NCBI GenBank assembly: GCA_029934175.1
Contig: JAOZMT010000204.1
Span: 1 to 5,165 of the forward strand
Direction of reading: 5' to 3'
Origin: Victivallales bacterium
GTDB taxonomy: Bacteria; Verrucomicrobiota; Lentisphaeria; Victivallales; JAUVCU01
Length of the DNA: 5,165 nucleotides
Part shown: one piece after another, positions 1 to 5,164 of the stretch
Layout of the letters: every line of letters begins with the position of its first letter
Position numbering within the stretch: position 1 is the first letter of the stretch
Made by a program: the position numbers and the translations under genes
The notes under the pieces: model-generated
Seen by the model: only the letters and a program-made list of their open reading frames with translations
The model's database searches: none
What the model was told of the DNA's origin: nothing

Positions 1-23
1 AATAATTATTTTTTTTAATTATT
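1..23. repeat. AT-only inverted repeat downstream of the methyltransferase
   Basis: AATAATTA (1-8) and TAATTATT (16-23) are exact complements around seven T residues. It lies 67 nt past the methyltransferase stop and is cut by the window edge. Having no G or C, it would be a weak hairpin; it could be part of an operon end signal continuing outside the window. Confidence 0.25.
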
Positions 24-90
24 CTGCTTAATTCTTTATATTGAAAATATTTTATTGCATAAGTCGCAAACAAAAACTCTTTTTTCGTAA

Positions 91-723
91 TTAAGACTCT
101 TTATTTTTCTCTAGCATACAACCCCAATATTTATCTTGACCAATCGTCAAATCTATAGGCAATACGCTTTCTCCAAGAATTGAATAATTACTTTTTGCAA
201 AAATAGCTTTCCAACTATCTACATTAAAAACACTATAATGGTTTGGATTTTGCTCATGATGAGCACAAGTGCTTGGCAAAGGGACTTCTATATATAAAAT
301 TCCTTTATTGTTCAAAACTCTAGAAAATTCATTAAGTGTGAATAAAGGGAAAATACTATGTTCTATGCAATGCCTACACCAAATAAAATCAAATTCTTTA
401 TCTGAAAAATCCAAAAAAGACTGATCCATTTGCAATACATTAAAACCTTTTTTGCTACATACTTCAACATCTTCCTTATTTAAAGCTATACCTGTTAATT
501 TTGAACACCCTAACTCTTTAAAAATTTCTAAAGCAACTCCTTGACCGCACCCTATATCTAAAATATTAAAATTTTTATAGTCAGGGTTATTTTTAAATAC
601 TGAAGTTAATATATTTTTTGATAATGTTGTATGTAACTCAGTTGGAATTTCTGGATAAGTTTGATATTCAATTTCATCTATAAAATTGCATAACCTTTCT
701 AATTTTAAACGCTCTAATTTCAT
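91..723 (-). CDS. Class I SAM-dependent methyltransferase, substrate unknown
   Basis: This is a predicted soluble methyltransferase with a single Rossmann-type SAM-binding domain, of the Methyltransf_11/23 kind. Numbering from the ATG at 729, motif I is LDIGCGQG (residues 57-64), which binds SAM. It is followed by an acidic and hydrophobic strand region (TGIALN, 79-84), the FDFIWCRHCIEH segment (113-124) and the post-motif strand ILYIEVP (144-150). A His/Asn-rich stretch, HHEQNPNHYSVF (157-168), probably forms part of the substrate pocket. Two starts are possible: ATG at 729 and, two codons later, ATG at 723. The AGAGG ribosome-binding site at 735-731 is only 1 nt from the first but 7 nt from the second, so 723 (210 aa) is preferred; the longer form has 212 aa. 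The gene follows the LysM lipoprotein gene by 15 nt (9 nt for the longer start) and is the last visible member of the operon. The substrate cannot be read from the sequence; a small molecule, a lipid head group or a sugar are all possible. Confidence 0.85.
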   Translation of the reverse strand: MKLERLKLERLCNFIDEIEYQTYPEIPTELHTTLSKNILTSVFKNNPDYKNFNILDIGCGQGVALEIFKELGCSKLTGIALNKEDVEVCSKKGFNVLQMDQSFLDFSDKEFDFIWCRHCIEHSIFPLFTLNEFSRVLNNKGILYIEVPLPSTCAHHEQNPNHYSVFNVDSWKAIFAKSNYSILGESVLPIDLTIGQDKYWGCMLEKNKES

Positions 724-730
724 TTTCATA

Positions 731-735
731 CCTCT
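731..735 (-). promoter_or_regulatory. Shine-Dalgarno site deciding the methyltransferase start
   Basis: On the minus strand AGAGG lies 7 nt before the ATG at 723-721 but only 1 nt before the ATG at 729-727. The normal spacing of 5-9 nt favours the downstream start. This is inference from spacing alone. Confidence 0.55.
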
Positions 736-738
736 TTT

Positions 739-1542
739 TTATTTAATTTTAGGAATTTTCAGAGATTGTCCGACTTGCAAGTCTGCTGGAGTCTTTAACA
801 AATCTTTATTTGCTTGATAAATTTTCATATAATATTTACTAGATCCATACATTTTGAAAGAAATACTACTTAAAGAATCATTTTTTTGAACAATATAAAT
901 TTTTTGTGAACTTGAAAATCTATCTTTAAATTCAGATTTTAAATTATTTGTCTGATTATCTTCTACTTGAGAAAGAGCCTCTTTTTTAACTTCTTTTTGG
1001 ACAACAGAAGTTTTTTCTTGCTTCATATATTTACCAAGAGCTTTTCGTATAATATCATTCTGATATTTTAAATCCTTTGCATTTTTCAAATATTTTTTTG
1101 TCTTTTGAATTTCAAGTTTTAATTGCTTTTTTAACAATTCTATATTTTCATTATCAAAAGAAATTTGTTCAGCATCATATTGTTTTTGTAGTTCCTTGAA
1201 ATACTTTTCTTCTGTCGTTTTAAGCCAAATTTCTACATTTGAATAATCTACATTTTTAGGTGCATATTTTAAATATTTTTTAAAATGAAAAATTGCATAA
1301 AAAGTTTTCCCCAAGTGGTCACCATATAAAGTCGCCAATTCATAATTAGTTTTATATGATCCAGGATATTTTATAAGAAATTCTTCAAAAAACTTTGCAG
1401 ACTCTTCAAAATTTCCTTTCTCTTTAAGTTTTACAGCTTTAACAAATAAAGGATGCCGCAATTCATTTGTCTGTGGCTTACAACCATAACAAAAAATTGC
1501 GATTAATGCAAAAAGTGAAATATTTTTAAAAGACTTTACCAT
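739..1542 (-). CDS. TPR- and LysM-domain lipoprotein
   Basis: This is a 267-residue predicted lipoprotein exported by Sec and anchored in the membrane through Cys21. The N-terminus has basic residues (K3, K6), a hydrophobic core (ISLFALIAIF, 8-17) and then CYGC, a relaxed lipobox with Cys rather than Leu at -3. Residues about 31-97 look like TPR-type helical hairpins (KAVKLKEKGNFEESAKFFEEFL, then ELATLYGDHLGKTFYAIFHFKKYLKYAP). Residues about 105-190 are charged, Lys/Glu-rich and probably coiled coil. A LysM domain closes the protein (about 215-264: IYIVQKNDSLSSIS through VGQSLKIP), which in this family binds peptidoglycan GlcNAc. The likely location is the periplasm, bridging a membrane and the cell wall. 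Its ATG shares one base with the TAA of the preceding LURP-one gene (TAATG), and no clear ribosome-binding site is visible, so translation is probably by termination-reinitiation. A cell-envelope structural or assembly role is inferred from the domains only. Confidence 0.85.
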   Translation of the reverse strand: MVKSFKNISLFALIAIFCYGCKPQTNELRHPLFVKAVKLKEKGNFEESAKFFEEFLIKYPGSYKTNYELATLYGDHLGKTFYAIFHFKKYLKYAPKNVDYSNVEIWLKTTEEKYFKELQKQYDAEQISFDNENIELLKKQLKLEIQKTKKYLKNAKDLKYQNDIIRKALGKYMKQEKTSVVQKEVKKEALSQVEDNQTNNLKSEFKDRFSSSQKIYIVQKNDSLSSISFKMYGSSKYYMKIYQANKDLLKTPADLQVGQSLKIPKIK

Positions 1543-2126
1543 TATTCATTCAAAACCATATCAATACACATAACTGCTGCTAAAATTAGTTTCCTAATAT
1601 CTGAATCTTCAGGAACAGTATCTGATATAGATAAAACATAATTATCAGCACTTGTAAACATTTCTTTCCCAAGCCCAGCCCATTTTTTTGCGACTTGTGC
1701 AAATTCTTCATTTCCAGATGTAAATTTAAAATCCCAACCTGTCCATTTTCCTTTTAACGAACATACCACCTGCTCATTTTTGTCTAAAACATCAAATGCT
1801 CCACCAAATGAAAATAATTTTTGCTTAAAACCACCTATTGCATTATCATTATTATCAAAAACATCTACTTTTGAAGTAAAAATTGTTACACCACGAGAAA
1901 TACGAATAATCTGATTACCTTGTGTATCAGATACTATTATATTAAAAGGTGTATTTTTTTTATATTTTGTAAATCTAAACAATTTAGTTAAAGCCCCTAA
2001 ATCCTCACGACACTCCATAATAATTTGATTAGTATCTGGATTATAAATATCATAATTGTTAGCCGCTTTAAACATTCCAACATGCTCTTTTATCAAAAAT
2101 AAATTTTTATTTAGTTCTGCACTCAT
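1542..2126 (-). CDS. LURP-one-related / phospholipid scramblase-like (tubby-fold) protein
   Basis: This 194-residue protein resembles the LURP-one-related/scramblase-related family (LOR, formerly DUF567; YxjI-like), whose members share a 12-strand barrel around a central helix, as in the tubby C-terminal domain. Visible signs are the regular beta-strand pattern from residue 10 to 137: YDIYNPDTNQIIMECRE (25-41), FNIIVSDTQGNQIIRISRG (61-79), KVDVFDNNDNAIGGFKQK (86-103), FDVLDKNEQVVCSLKGKWTGWDFKF (111-135). Then comes the conserved KKWAGLGKEMFTSADNYVLSI segment (147-167) and a C-terminal hydrophobic helix, LILAAVMCIDMVL (180-192), which is the central helix in this fold rather than a membrane span. 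No signal peptide is seen, so it is probably cytoplasmic or membrane-associated. Bacterial members have no settled function; lipid or nucleotide binding has been suggested for relatives. It starts 10 nt after hom, and its AGGAGA ribosome-binding site overlaps the hom TAG stop, which suggests translational coupling. Confidence 0.8.
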   Translation of the reverse strand: MSAELNKNLFLIKEHVGMFKAANNYDIYNPDTNQIIMECREDLGALTKLFRFTKYKKNTPFNIIVSDTQGNQIIRISRGVTIFTSKVDVFDNNDNAIGGFKQKLFSFGGAFDVLDKNEQVVCSLKGKWTGWDFKFTSGNEEFAQVAKKWAGLGKEMFTSADNYVLSISDTVPEDSDIRKLILAAVMCIDMVLNE

Positions 2127-2132
2127 TTTAAA

Positions 2133-2138
2133 TCTCCT
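2133..2138 (-). promoter_or_regulatory. Shine-Dalgarno site overlapping the hom stop codon
   Basis: AGGAGA on the minus strand ends 6 nt before the LURP-one start at 2126 and overlaps the hom stop (TAG, 2139-2137). Ribosomes finishing hom would clear or occupy this site, so expression of the two genes is probably coupled. Confidence 0.7.
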
Positions 2139-3426
2139 ATATTTGTTCTATTCTAATCACTTGAGCTTTATCATTAACAATTGACAATTTCTCTATTTTC
2201 ACAATAGCATTTCTCAAATATTCTTCTTGGACAGAGTGAGTTAAAATTACTAATTTTTTGCGAGTATCATCATCTCCATCTTTTTGAACAAAGCTTGATA
2301 TGCTAATATTATTTAAACTTAAAATCTCAGATATTTCTGCTATTACACCTGGTTTATCTTCTACCGATAAACGAATATAGAACTCTGTTTCAATTTCAGA
2401 TATAGAATTAAATTTATTAAATTGCTTACCTACTCTAAATGCAGGGACTCTATGAACACAATTATGTTTTAAGTTTAAGGCGACATCTACAATATCTGCA
2501 ACAACCGCTGATGCCGTAGCATCTCGCCCTGCTCCTTTTCCATAATAAAGAGTATCATCAACCACATCACCAGTTATCATAACTGCATTAAATACACCTG
2601 ACACATTACCTAATAAAGATGATTTTGGTATCAAAGTAGGATGAACTCGTGCTTGAATATTTCCTTCAACTTGTTTCATTATTGCTAATAATTTAATTCT
2701 ATAGCCCATTTCATCTGCAATTTTAATATCATCTAGCGTAATATCCCGAATACCTTCAACGCAAATAGGCTCCATTCCAATCCATTCGCCATAAGCTAAA
2801 GCTGTTAAAATTGCCGTTTTGTGTGCAGTATCAACCCCATCAACATCTAAAGAAGGTTCTGCTTCTGCATAACCTAATTCTTGAGCATCTTTAAGAATAG
2901 TTTCAAAACCAATTCCTTCATTTTCCATACGAGTTAAAATATAATTACAGGTTCCATTCATAATACCATAAATGCGTTCTATTCTATTTGCAGACAAACC
3001 TTCACGCAATGCTTTTATAACAGGGATTCCTCCAGCAACACTTGCTTCATAATATATATCAACAGATGATTTTTCTGCTGCAGCAAATAGTTCTTCTCCA
3101 TGCTCAGCTAATAACGCTTTGTTAGCTGTAATAACTGGTTTTCCTGCATTTAAAGAATCTAATATAAATTTCTTTGCAATTGTTGTTCCGCCAACTAATT
3201 CAACAACAATATCAACTTCTTTAATAAGTTCCTCTACGCTTGTTGTTAAAACTTCCTTAGGGACTACAACTCCACGATCTGTAACAATATCCAAATCAGC
3301 AATTTTTGCTAATTTTAAACAAACCTCAGTTCGTTTTGAAATAACATCTGCATTTTTCAATAAACAATCAGCAACTCCAGCCCCAACTGTTCCAAAACCT
3401 ATTATACCTACTTTTATTTCTTTCAT
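2137..3426 (-). CDS. hom: Homoserine dehydrogenase with C-terminal ACT domain
   Basis: This 429-residue enzyme reduces aspartate-4-semialdehyde to homoserine with NAD(P)H. It is the branch point leading to threonine, methionine and, through threonine, isoleucine. The N-terminal Rossmann domain carries GFGTVGAG (10-17). It is followed by VELVGG (76-81) and GKPVITANKALLA (95-107), which contains the conserved Lys103. The dimerisation/catalytic domain shows YEASVAGGIPVIKALREGL (126-144), GIMNGTCNYILT (154-165), and ELGYAEAEPSLDVDGVDTAHK (183-203), with the expected catalytic Asp199 and Lys203. YYGKGAGRDATASAVVADI (294-312) completes it. Residues about 350-425 form an ACT domain (IRLSVEDKPGVIAEISEILS), typical of monofunctional enzymes inhibited by threonine. 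Length and motifs match the usual 400-440 aa form; no aspartokinase is fused. A good ribosome-binding site (AGGAG, 3440-3436) sits 9 nt before the ATG. The gene starts 18 nt after the kinase-like gene. No thrB or thrC accompanies it, and no threonine leader peptide is visible. Confidence 0.97.
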   Translation of the reverse strand: MKEIKVGIIGFGTVGAGVADCLLKNADVISKRTEVCLKLAKIADLDIVTDRGVVVPKEVLTTSVEELIKEVDIVVELVGGTTIAKKFILDSLNAGKPVITANKALLAEHGEELFAAAEKSSVDIYYEASVAGGIPVIKALREGLSANRIERIYGIMNGTCNYILTRMENEGIGFETILKDAQELGYAEAEPSLDVDGVDTAHKTAILTALAYGEWIGMEPICVEGIRDITLDDIKIADEMGYRIKLLAIMKQVEGNIQARVHPTLIPKSSLLGNVSGVFNAVMITGDVVDDTLYYGKGAGRDATASAVVADIVDVALNLKHNCVHRVPAFRVGKQFNKFNSISEIETEFYIRLSVEDKPGVIAEISEILSLNNISISSFVQKDGDDDTRKKLVILTHSVQEEYLRNAIVKIEKLSIVNDKAQVIRIEQI

Positions 3427-3444
3427 TGTGAAATACTCCTTTGT

Positions 3445-4449
3445 TTAAATTTTATCATAAAAATAATATAAAACTGAGATTAATAACAGCAGAACAAAAA
3501 ATGCAAAAGATAATATAATCATAATAAATTTAGATGAGCCGTTCTCTATAAGTATTTCATCCTCTTTTATTTTCTCTTTTTTATCTTCACTTGCTACTAT
3601 TACAGTTTTTGTGTTTATATCATCAGACTCAAGTTCTAATATTAAATCATCCCAAGAGTCTTGTCTATCTTCTTTTCTTTTTGCTATCATTTTTTCAATG
3701 ATATTTATACATTTATCTGATATATTAGGTCTAAATTCTTTTATAGATTTAGGATTAGAGTGCATTTGTGCAAGCATTAAATTTTTATATTCGCTGCTAT
3801 CAAATGCTTTAACGCCTGTTATCATTTCATAAAAAACTAAACCTAAGCAATAAATATCAGACCGACAGTCTATATCATCTGCAGAATCAACTTGTTCTGG
3901 GCTCATATAACTAGGAATACCAACGATACTGCCAATACATGTTAAATGAGATTCTTTAGAGTTTAAAGATTTAGATAATCCAAATCCTCCTAACACAACC
4001 TTATTATTATTGGATAATAGAATTACGCTCGGGCAAATGCTTCTGTGTAGTAATTTTTTTGAATCCCAAGCATATTTTAATGCTTTTGCTAAATCGATAA
4101 TATGCTTTGTTGCGTATGATTCAGAAAAAGTATTTACTTTGCTTAAATGATCATCTAAATATTGTCCAAGTTCACGCTCTGTTGTGAAAAATAATTGTCC
4201 ATGCTCATTACCTTGTTCTATTGGCGTTGCTATACTAGGATGATTTAATAATGTAGTAATCCTAATTTCACGAATAAATCTTTTTGCAAATTCTCTATCA
4301 GTGCTAAGTTTTTTAGGAAGTAGTCTGAGTATAACAAACTGATTTGTTTCTGAATTTATACATTTATAAATCTCTTCTTGTGCAGTTCCAATCCTAATAA
4401 ACTCAACTATTTTGAATTTAGATGCTATTATTGTGCCAATTTTAAACAT
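3445..4449 (-). CDS. Tail-anchored Ser/Thr kinase-like protein, predicted pseudokinase
   Basis: This 334-residue protein has a Hanks-type kinase fold at about residues 10-275, a charged linker (276-306) and one C-terminal transmembrane helix (about 307-330). Only four residues follow the helix, so there is no extracellular sensor domain. Retained kinase signatures are the helix-C Glu in RFIREIRITTLLNHPSI (E61), GIPSYMSPEQ (177-186), the SDIYCLGLVFYEMITG segment with D198 (197-212) and R262. The catalytic residues are replaced: the VAIK lysine is Arg42 (VILR), HRD is HRS (Asp to Ser137), the following Lys is Cys139, the catalytic-loop Asn is Val142, and DFG is GFG (Asp to Gly155). The glycine loop is degenerate (IGTAQEEIY, 20-28). 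The frame is intact, so this looks like a selected pseudokinase, acting as a scaffold or allosteric partner, rather than decay. The ATG lies inside a palindrome and lacks a ribosome-binding site. It heads the operon with hom 18 nt downstream. The fold assignment is firm; lack of activity is inferred. Confidence 0.9.
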   Translation of the reverse strand: MFKIGTIIASKFKIVEFIRIGTAQEEIYKCINSETNQFVILRLLPKKLSTDREFAKRFIREIRITTLLNHPSIATPIEQGNEHGQLFFTTERELGQYLDDHLSKVNTFSESYATKHIIDLAKALKYAWDSKKLLHRSICPSVILLSNNNKVVLGGFGLSKSLNSKESHLTCIGSIVGIPSYMSPEQVDSADDIDCRSDIYCLGLVFYEMITGVKAFDSSEYKNLMLAQMHSNPKSIKEFRPNISDKCINIIEKMIAKRKEDRQDSWDDLILELESDDINTKTVIVASEDKKEKIKEDEILIENGSSKFIMIILSFAFFVLLLLISVLYYFYDKI

Positions 4450-4475
4450 TTATATGATAATTATCATATAAATGT
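4446..4475 (-). promoter_or_regulatory. 30-bp perfect palindrome covering the kinase-like start codon
   Basis: The two 15-base halves are exact reverse complements centred between 4460 and 4461, with the core TATGATAATTATCATA. The ATG (4449-4447) lies in the proximal arm. In RNA it would form a 13-bp A/U-rich stem with an AAUU loop that hides the start codon; in DNA it could be a dimeric repressor site just downstream of the candidate promoter. A third copy of the arm (TATGATAATT, 4475-4484) could pair with the middle copy (4459-4468) instead, giving an alternative hairpin that frees the AUG. Confidence 0.6.
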
Positions 4476-4488
4476 ATGATAATTTTTT

Positions 4489-4518
4489 ATTGTATAAAAA
4501 AAATGCTAAATTCATCAA
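4489..4518 (-). promoter_or_regulatory. Candidate promoter for the kinase-hom operon
   Basis: On the minus strand TTGATG (4518-4513) and TACAAT (4494-4489) are separated by 18 nt and resemble sigma-70 -35 and -10 boxes (4/6 and 5/6 matches). The -35 box lies in the loop and descending arm of the rpsT terminator and the -10 box just after its T-tract. Transcription would begin near 4482, giving a leader of about 33 nt. The AT-rich background makes chance matches easy. Confidence 0.4.
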
Positions 4519-4534
4519 TGATGAATTTAGCATT
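4496..4534 (-). terminator. Intrinsic terminator of rpsT
   Basis: The arms at 4534-4520 and 4516-4502 are perfectly complementary over 15 bp (AATGCTAAATTCATC and its complement) with a 3-nt loop. On the minus strand the stem runs directly into eight T residues (4503-4496). It begins 13 nt after the rpsT TAG stop. The stem is AT-rich but long and perfect, so it should insulate rpsT from the operon downstream. Confidence 0.88.
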
Positions 4535-4547
4535 GGATTTTTACAAA

Positions 4548-4820
4548 CTATGATGTTTTCTTTAAATTAGCAAGTAATTTAGCTAAATTTGATTTTTTAC
4601 GATTAACTCTGTTTCTTGTTACCGTATTAACTTTCAATGCTTTATCGAAATTTGAGAATAATATTGTTAATAGTTTTGTACTAGCATCTACATCTCCTGA
4701 TTCAATTGCATCTCTATAGTTTTTCTCATAAGTTGCTAATGCACTTTTACGAGTTTTGTGACGAAGATTATCCTTACTACTTGTTTTTAAGCGTTTCATC
4801 GCTGATTTGTTTTTAGACAT
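4548..4820 (-). CDS. rpsT: 30S ribosomal protein S20
   Basis: This 90-residue, strongly basic protein is the primary-binding S20 of the small ribosomal subunit, which contacts 16S rRNA during early 30S assembly. The family pattern is clear: N-terminal NKSAMKRLKTS (4-14) and KTRKSALATYEKNYRDAIESGD (22-43). The family's D-x-A-x-K-x-x-T/H-x-N segment is here DKALKVNTVTRNRVNRKKSNLAKLL (59-83). Length is normal (family about 85-95 aa), and the helical Lys/Arg-rich composition fits. The start is well supported: AAGGA at 4832-4828 sits 7 nt before the ATG. The gene appears to be a single-gene transcription unit, with its own terminator 13 nt downstream and a 345-bp non-coding region upstream. This stand-alone layout is common for rpsT. 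In enterobacteria S20 represses its own translation, but no such element can be recognised here. Confidence 0.97.
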   Translation of the reverse strand: MSKNKSAMKRLKTSSKDNLRHKTRKSALATYEKNYRDAIESGDVDASTKLLTILFSNFDKALKVNTVTRNRVNRKKSNLAKLLANLKKTS

Positions 4821-4848
4821 TTTTGTATCCTTTTTTTGTTTTAATTAC

Positions 4849-4877
4849 AATATGAAATAAACCTGAATCTAACTCAA
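4849..4877 (-). promoter_or_regulatory. Candidate proximal promoter for rpsT
   Basis: TTGAGT (4877-4872) and CATATT (4854-4849) on the minus strand are 17 nt apart and match the sigma-70 boxes at 4/6 each. The start of transcription would be near 4842, about 20 nt before the ATG. This is a weak match in AT-rich DNA, offered because rpsT must have a promoter in this region. Confidence 0.3.
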
Positions 4878-4902
4878 AAGTTTATAAATTCAATTTAAAC
4901 CT

Positions 4903-4951
4903 ATAATTTCGCATATTTTTCCTAAAAATCAAGTTTTTTTTGATTTTTTTT
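4903..4951 (-). promoter_or_regulatory. Candidate distal rpsT promoter with A-tract UP-like element
   Basis: On the minus strand two A-runs (4951-4944 and 4940-4934) precede TTGATT (4932-4927), and AATTAT (4908-4903) follows after 18 nt. A-tracts just upstream of the -35 box act as UP elements at many ribosomal promoters. Both boxes match consensus at only 4/6, and the same DNA can form a hairpin, so this is tentative. Confidence 0.3.
4924..4948. repeat. A/T-tract inverted repeat
   Basis: AAAAATCAA (4924-4932) and TTGATTTTT (4940-4948) are exact complements over 9 bp around a 7-nt loop. On the plus strand the second arm runs on into further T residues to 4951, giving it a terminator-like look, but no plus-strand gene precedes it in the window. 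The low GC content makes a strong terminator doubtful. Confidence 0.4.
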
Positions 4952-4978
4952 AACAATACTTTATCTTATAGAAGAAAA

Positions 4979-4995
4979 ATAGGGAATATTCCTAT
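4979..4995. repeat. Palindrome GGAATATTCC, possible operator
   Basis: GGAATATTCC (4983-4992) is a perfect 10-bp palindrome. Flanking ATAG and TAT extend the symmetry to about 16 bp if one extra G is allowed (4979-4995). It is one of few GC-containing patches in the rpsT upstream region and could be a protein-binding site; its function is unknown. Confidence 0.3.
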
Positions 4996-5022
4996 ACGCC
5001 AGTCATTAATTAAAATATTTAC

Positions 5023-5049
5023 CACTAATAAACACTAACAAAACACTAA
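5023..5049. repeat. Three phased CACTAA direct repeats
   Basis: CACTAA occurs at 5023-5028, 5033-5038 and 5044-5049, so successive copies start 10 and 11 bp apart, about one DNA helical turn. The spacers are AT-rich (TAAA, CAAAA). The arrangement resembles a multi-site binding array for a DNA-binding protein, but it may be a degenerate tandem repeat. Confidence 0.45.
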
Positions 5050-5127
5050 TCAGAAAATGTAAAGCATTACTTTTACTGTAATTTGTAAAACTTATTTTTA
5101 ATGTATATTTAGTAAACCCCATTTTAC

Positions 5128-5164
5128 CACAAAGTAGACGAAGTTTTTCGCAAAGAACACAAAG
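5128..5164. repeat. CACAAAG-type short repeat cluster, running to the window edge
   Basis: Four related 7-mers are visible: CACAAAG (5128-5134), GACGAAG (5137-5143), CGCAAAG (5149-5155) and CACAAAG (5158-5164), spaced 9, 12 and 9 bp. This patch is richer in G and C than its surroundings. Similar CACAAAG/CGCAAAG strings recur between genes in unrelated bacterial genomes, from general memory and not checked here. It probably continues past the window end. No coding potential is evident. Confidence 0.6.

Noticed and set aside
74..88. Terminator just after the methyltransferase
   Set aside because: The A-run and T-run flanking CTC could form only about five A-U pairs, with no GC stem, so it is too weak to call.
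3427..3444. Threonine attenuator or leader peptide before hom
   Set aside because: The gap from the kinase-like gene is only 18 nt, with room for a ribosome-binding site and nothing else; there is no Thr-rich short frame or terminator.
3119..3448. Plus-strand open frame of about 109 codons
   Set aside because: It lies antisense within hom, which has complete family motifs; it has no ribosome-binding site and a low-complexity Ser/Thr-rich product, as expected of a shadow frame.
3611..3832. Plus-strand open frame of about 73 codons
   Set aside because: It is antisense to the C-terminal part of the kinase-like gene and has no recognisable domain or start signal.
4451..4470. Possible Fur box (TGATAATTATCA core)
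   Set aside because: The half-sites resemble Fur-type TGATAAT, but they abut without the 7-1-7 spacing and no iron-related gene is present. The palindrome is reported as an unassigned operator or hairpin instead.
5059..5076. Inverted repeat GTAAAG / CTTTTAC
   Set aside because: It is short, needs a bulged base and is readily expected by chance in this AT-rich background.
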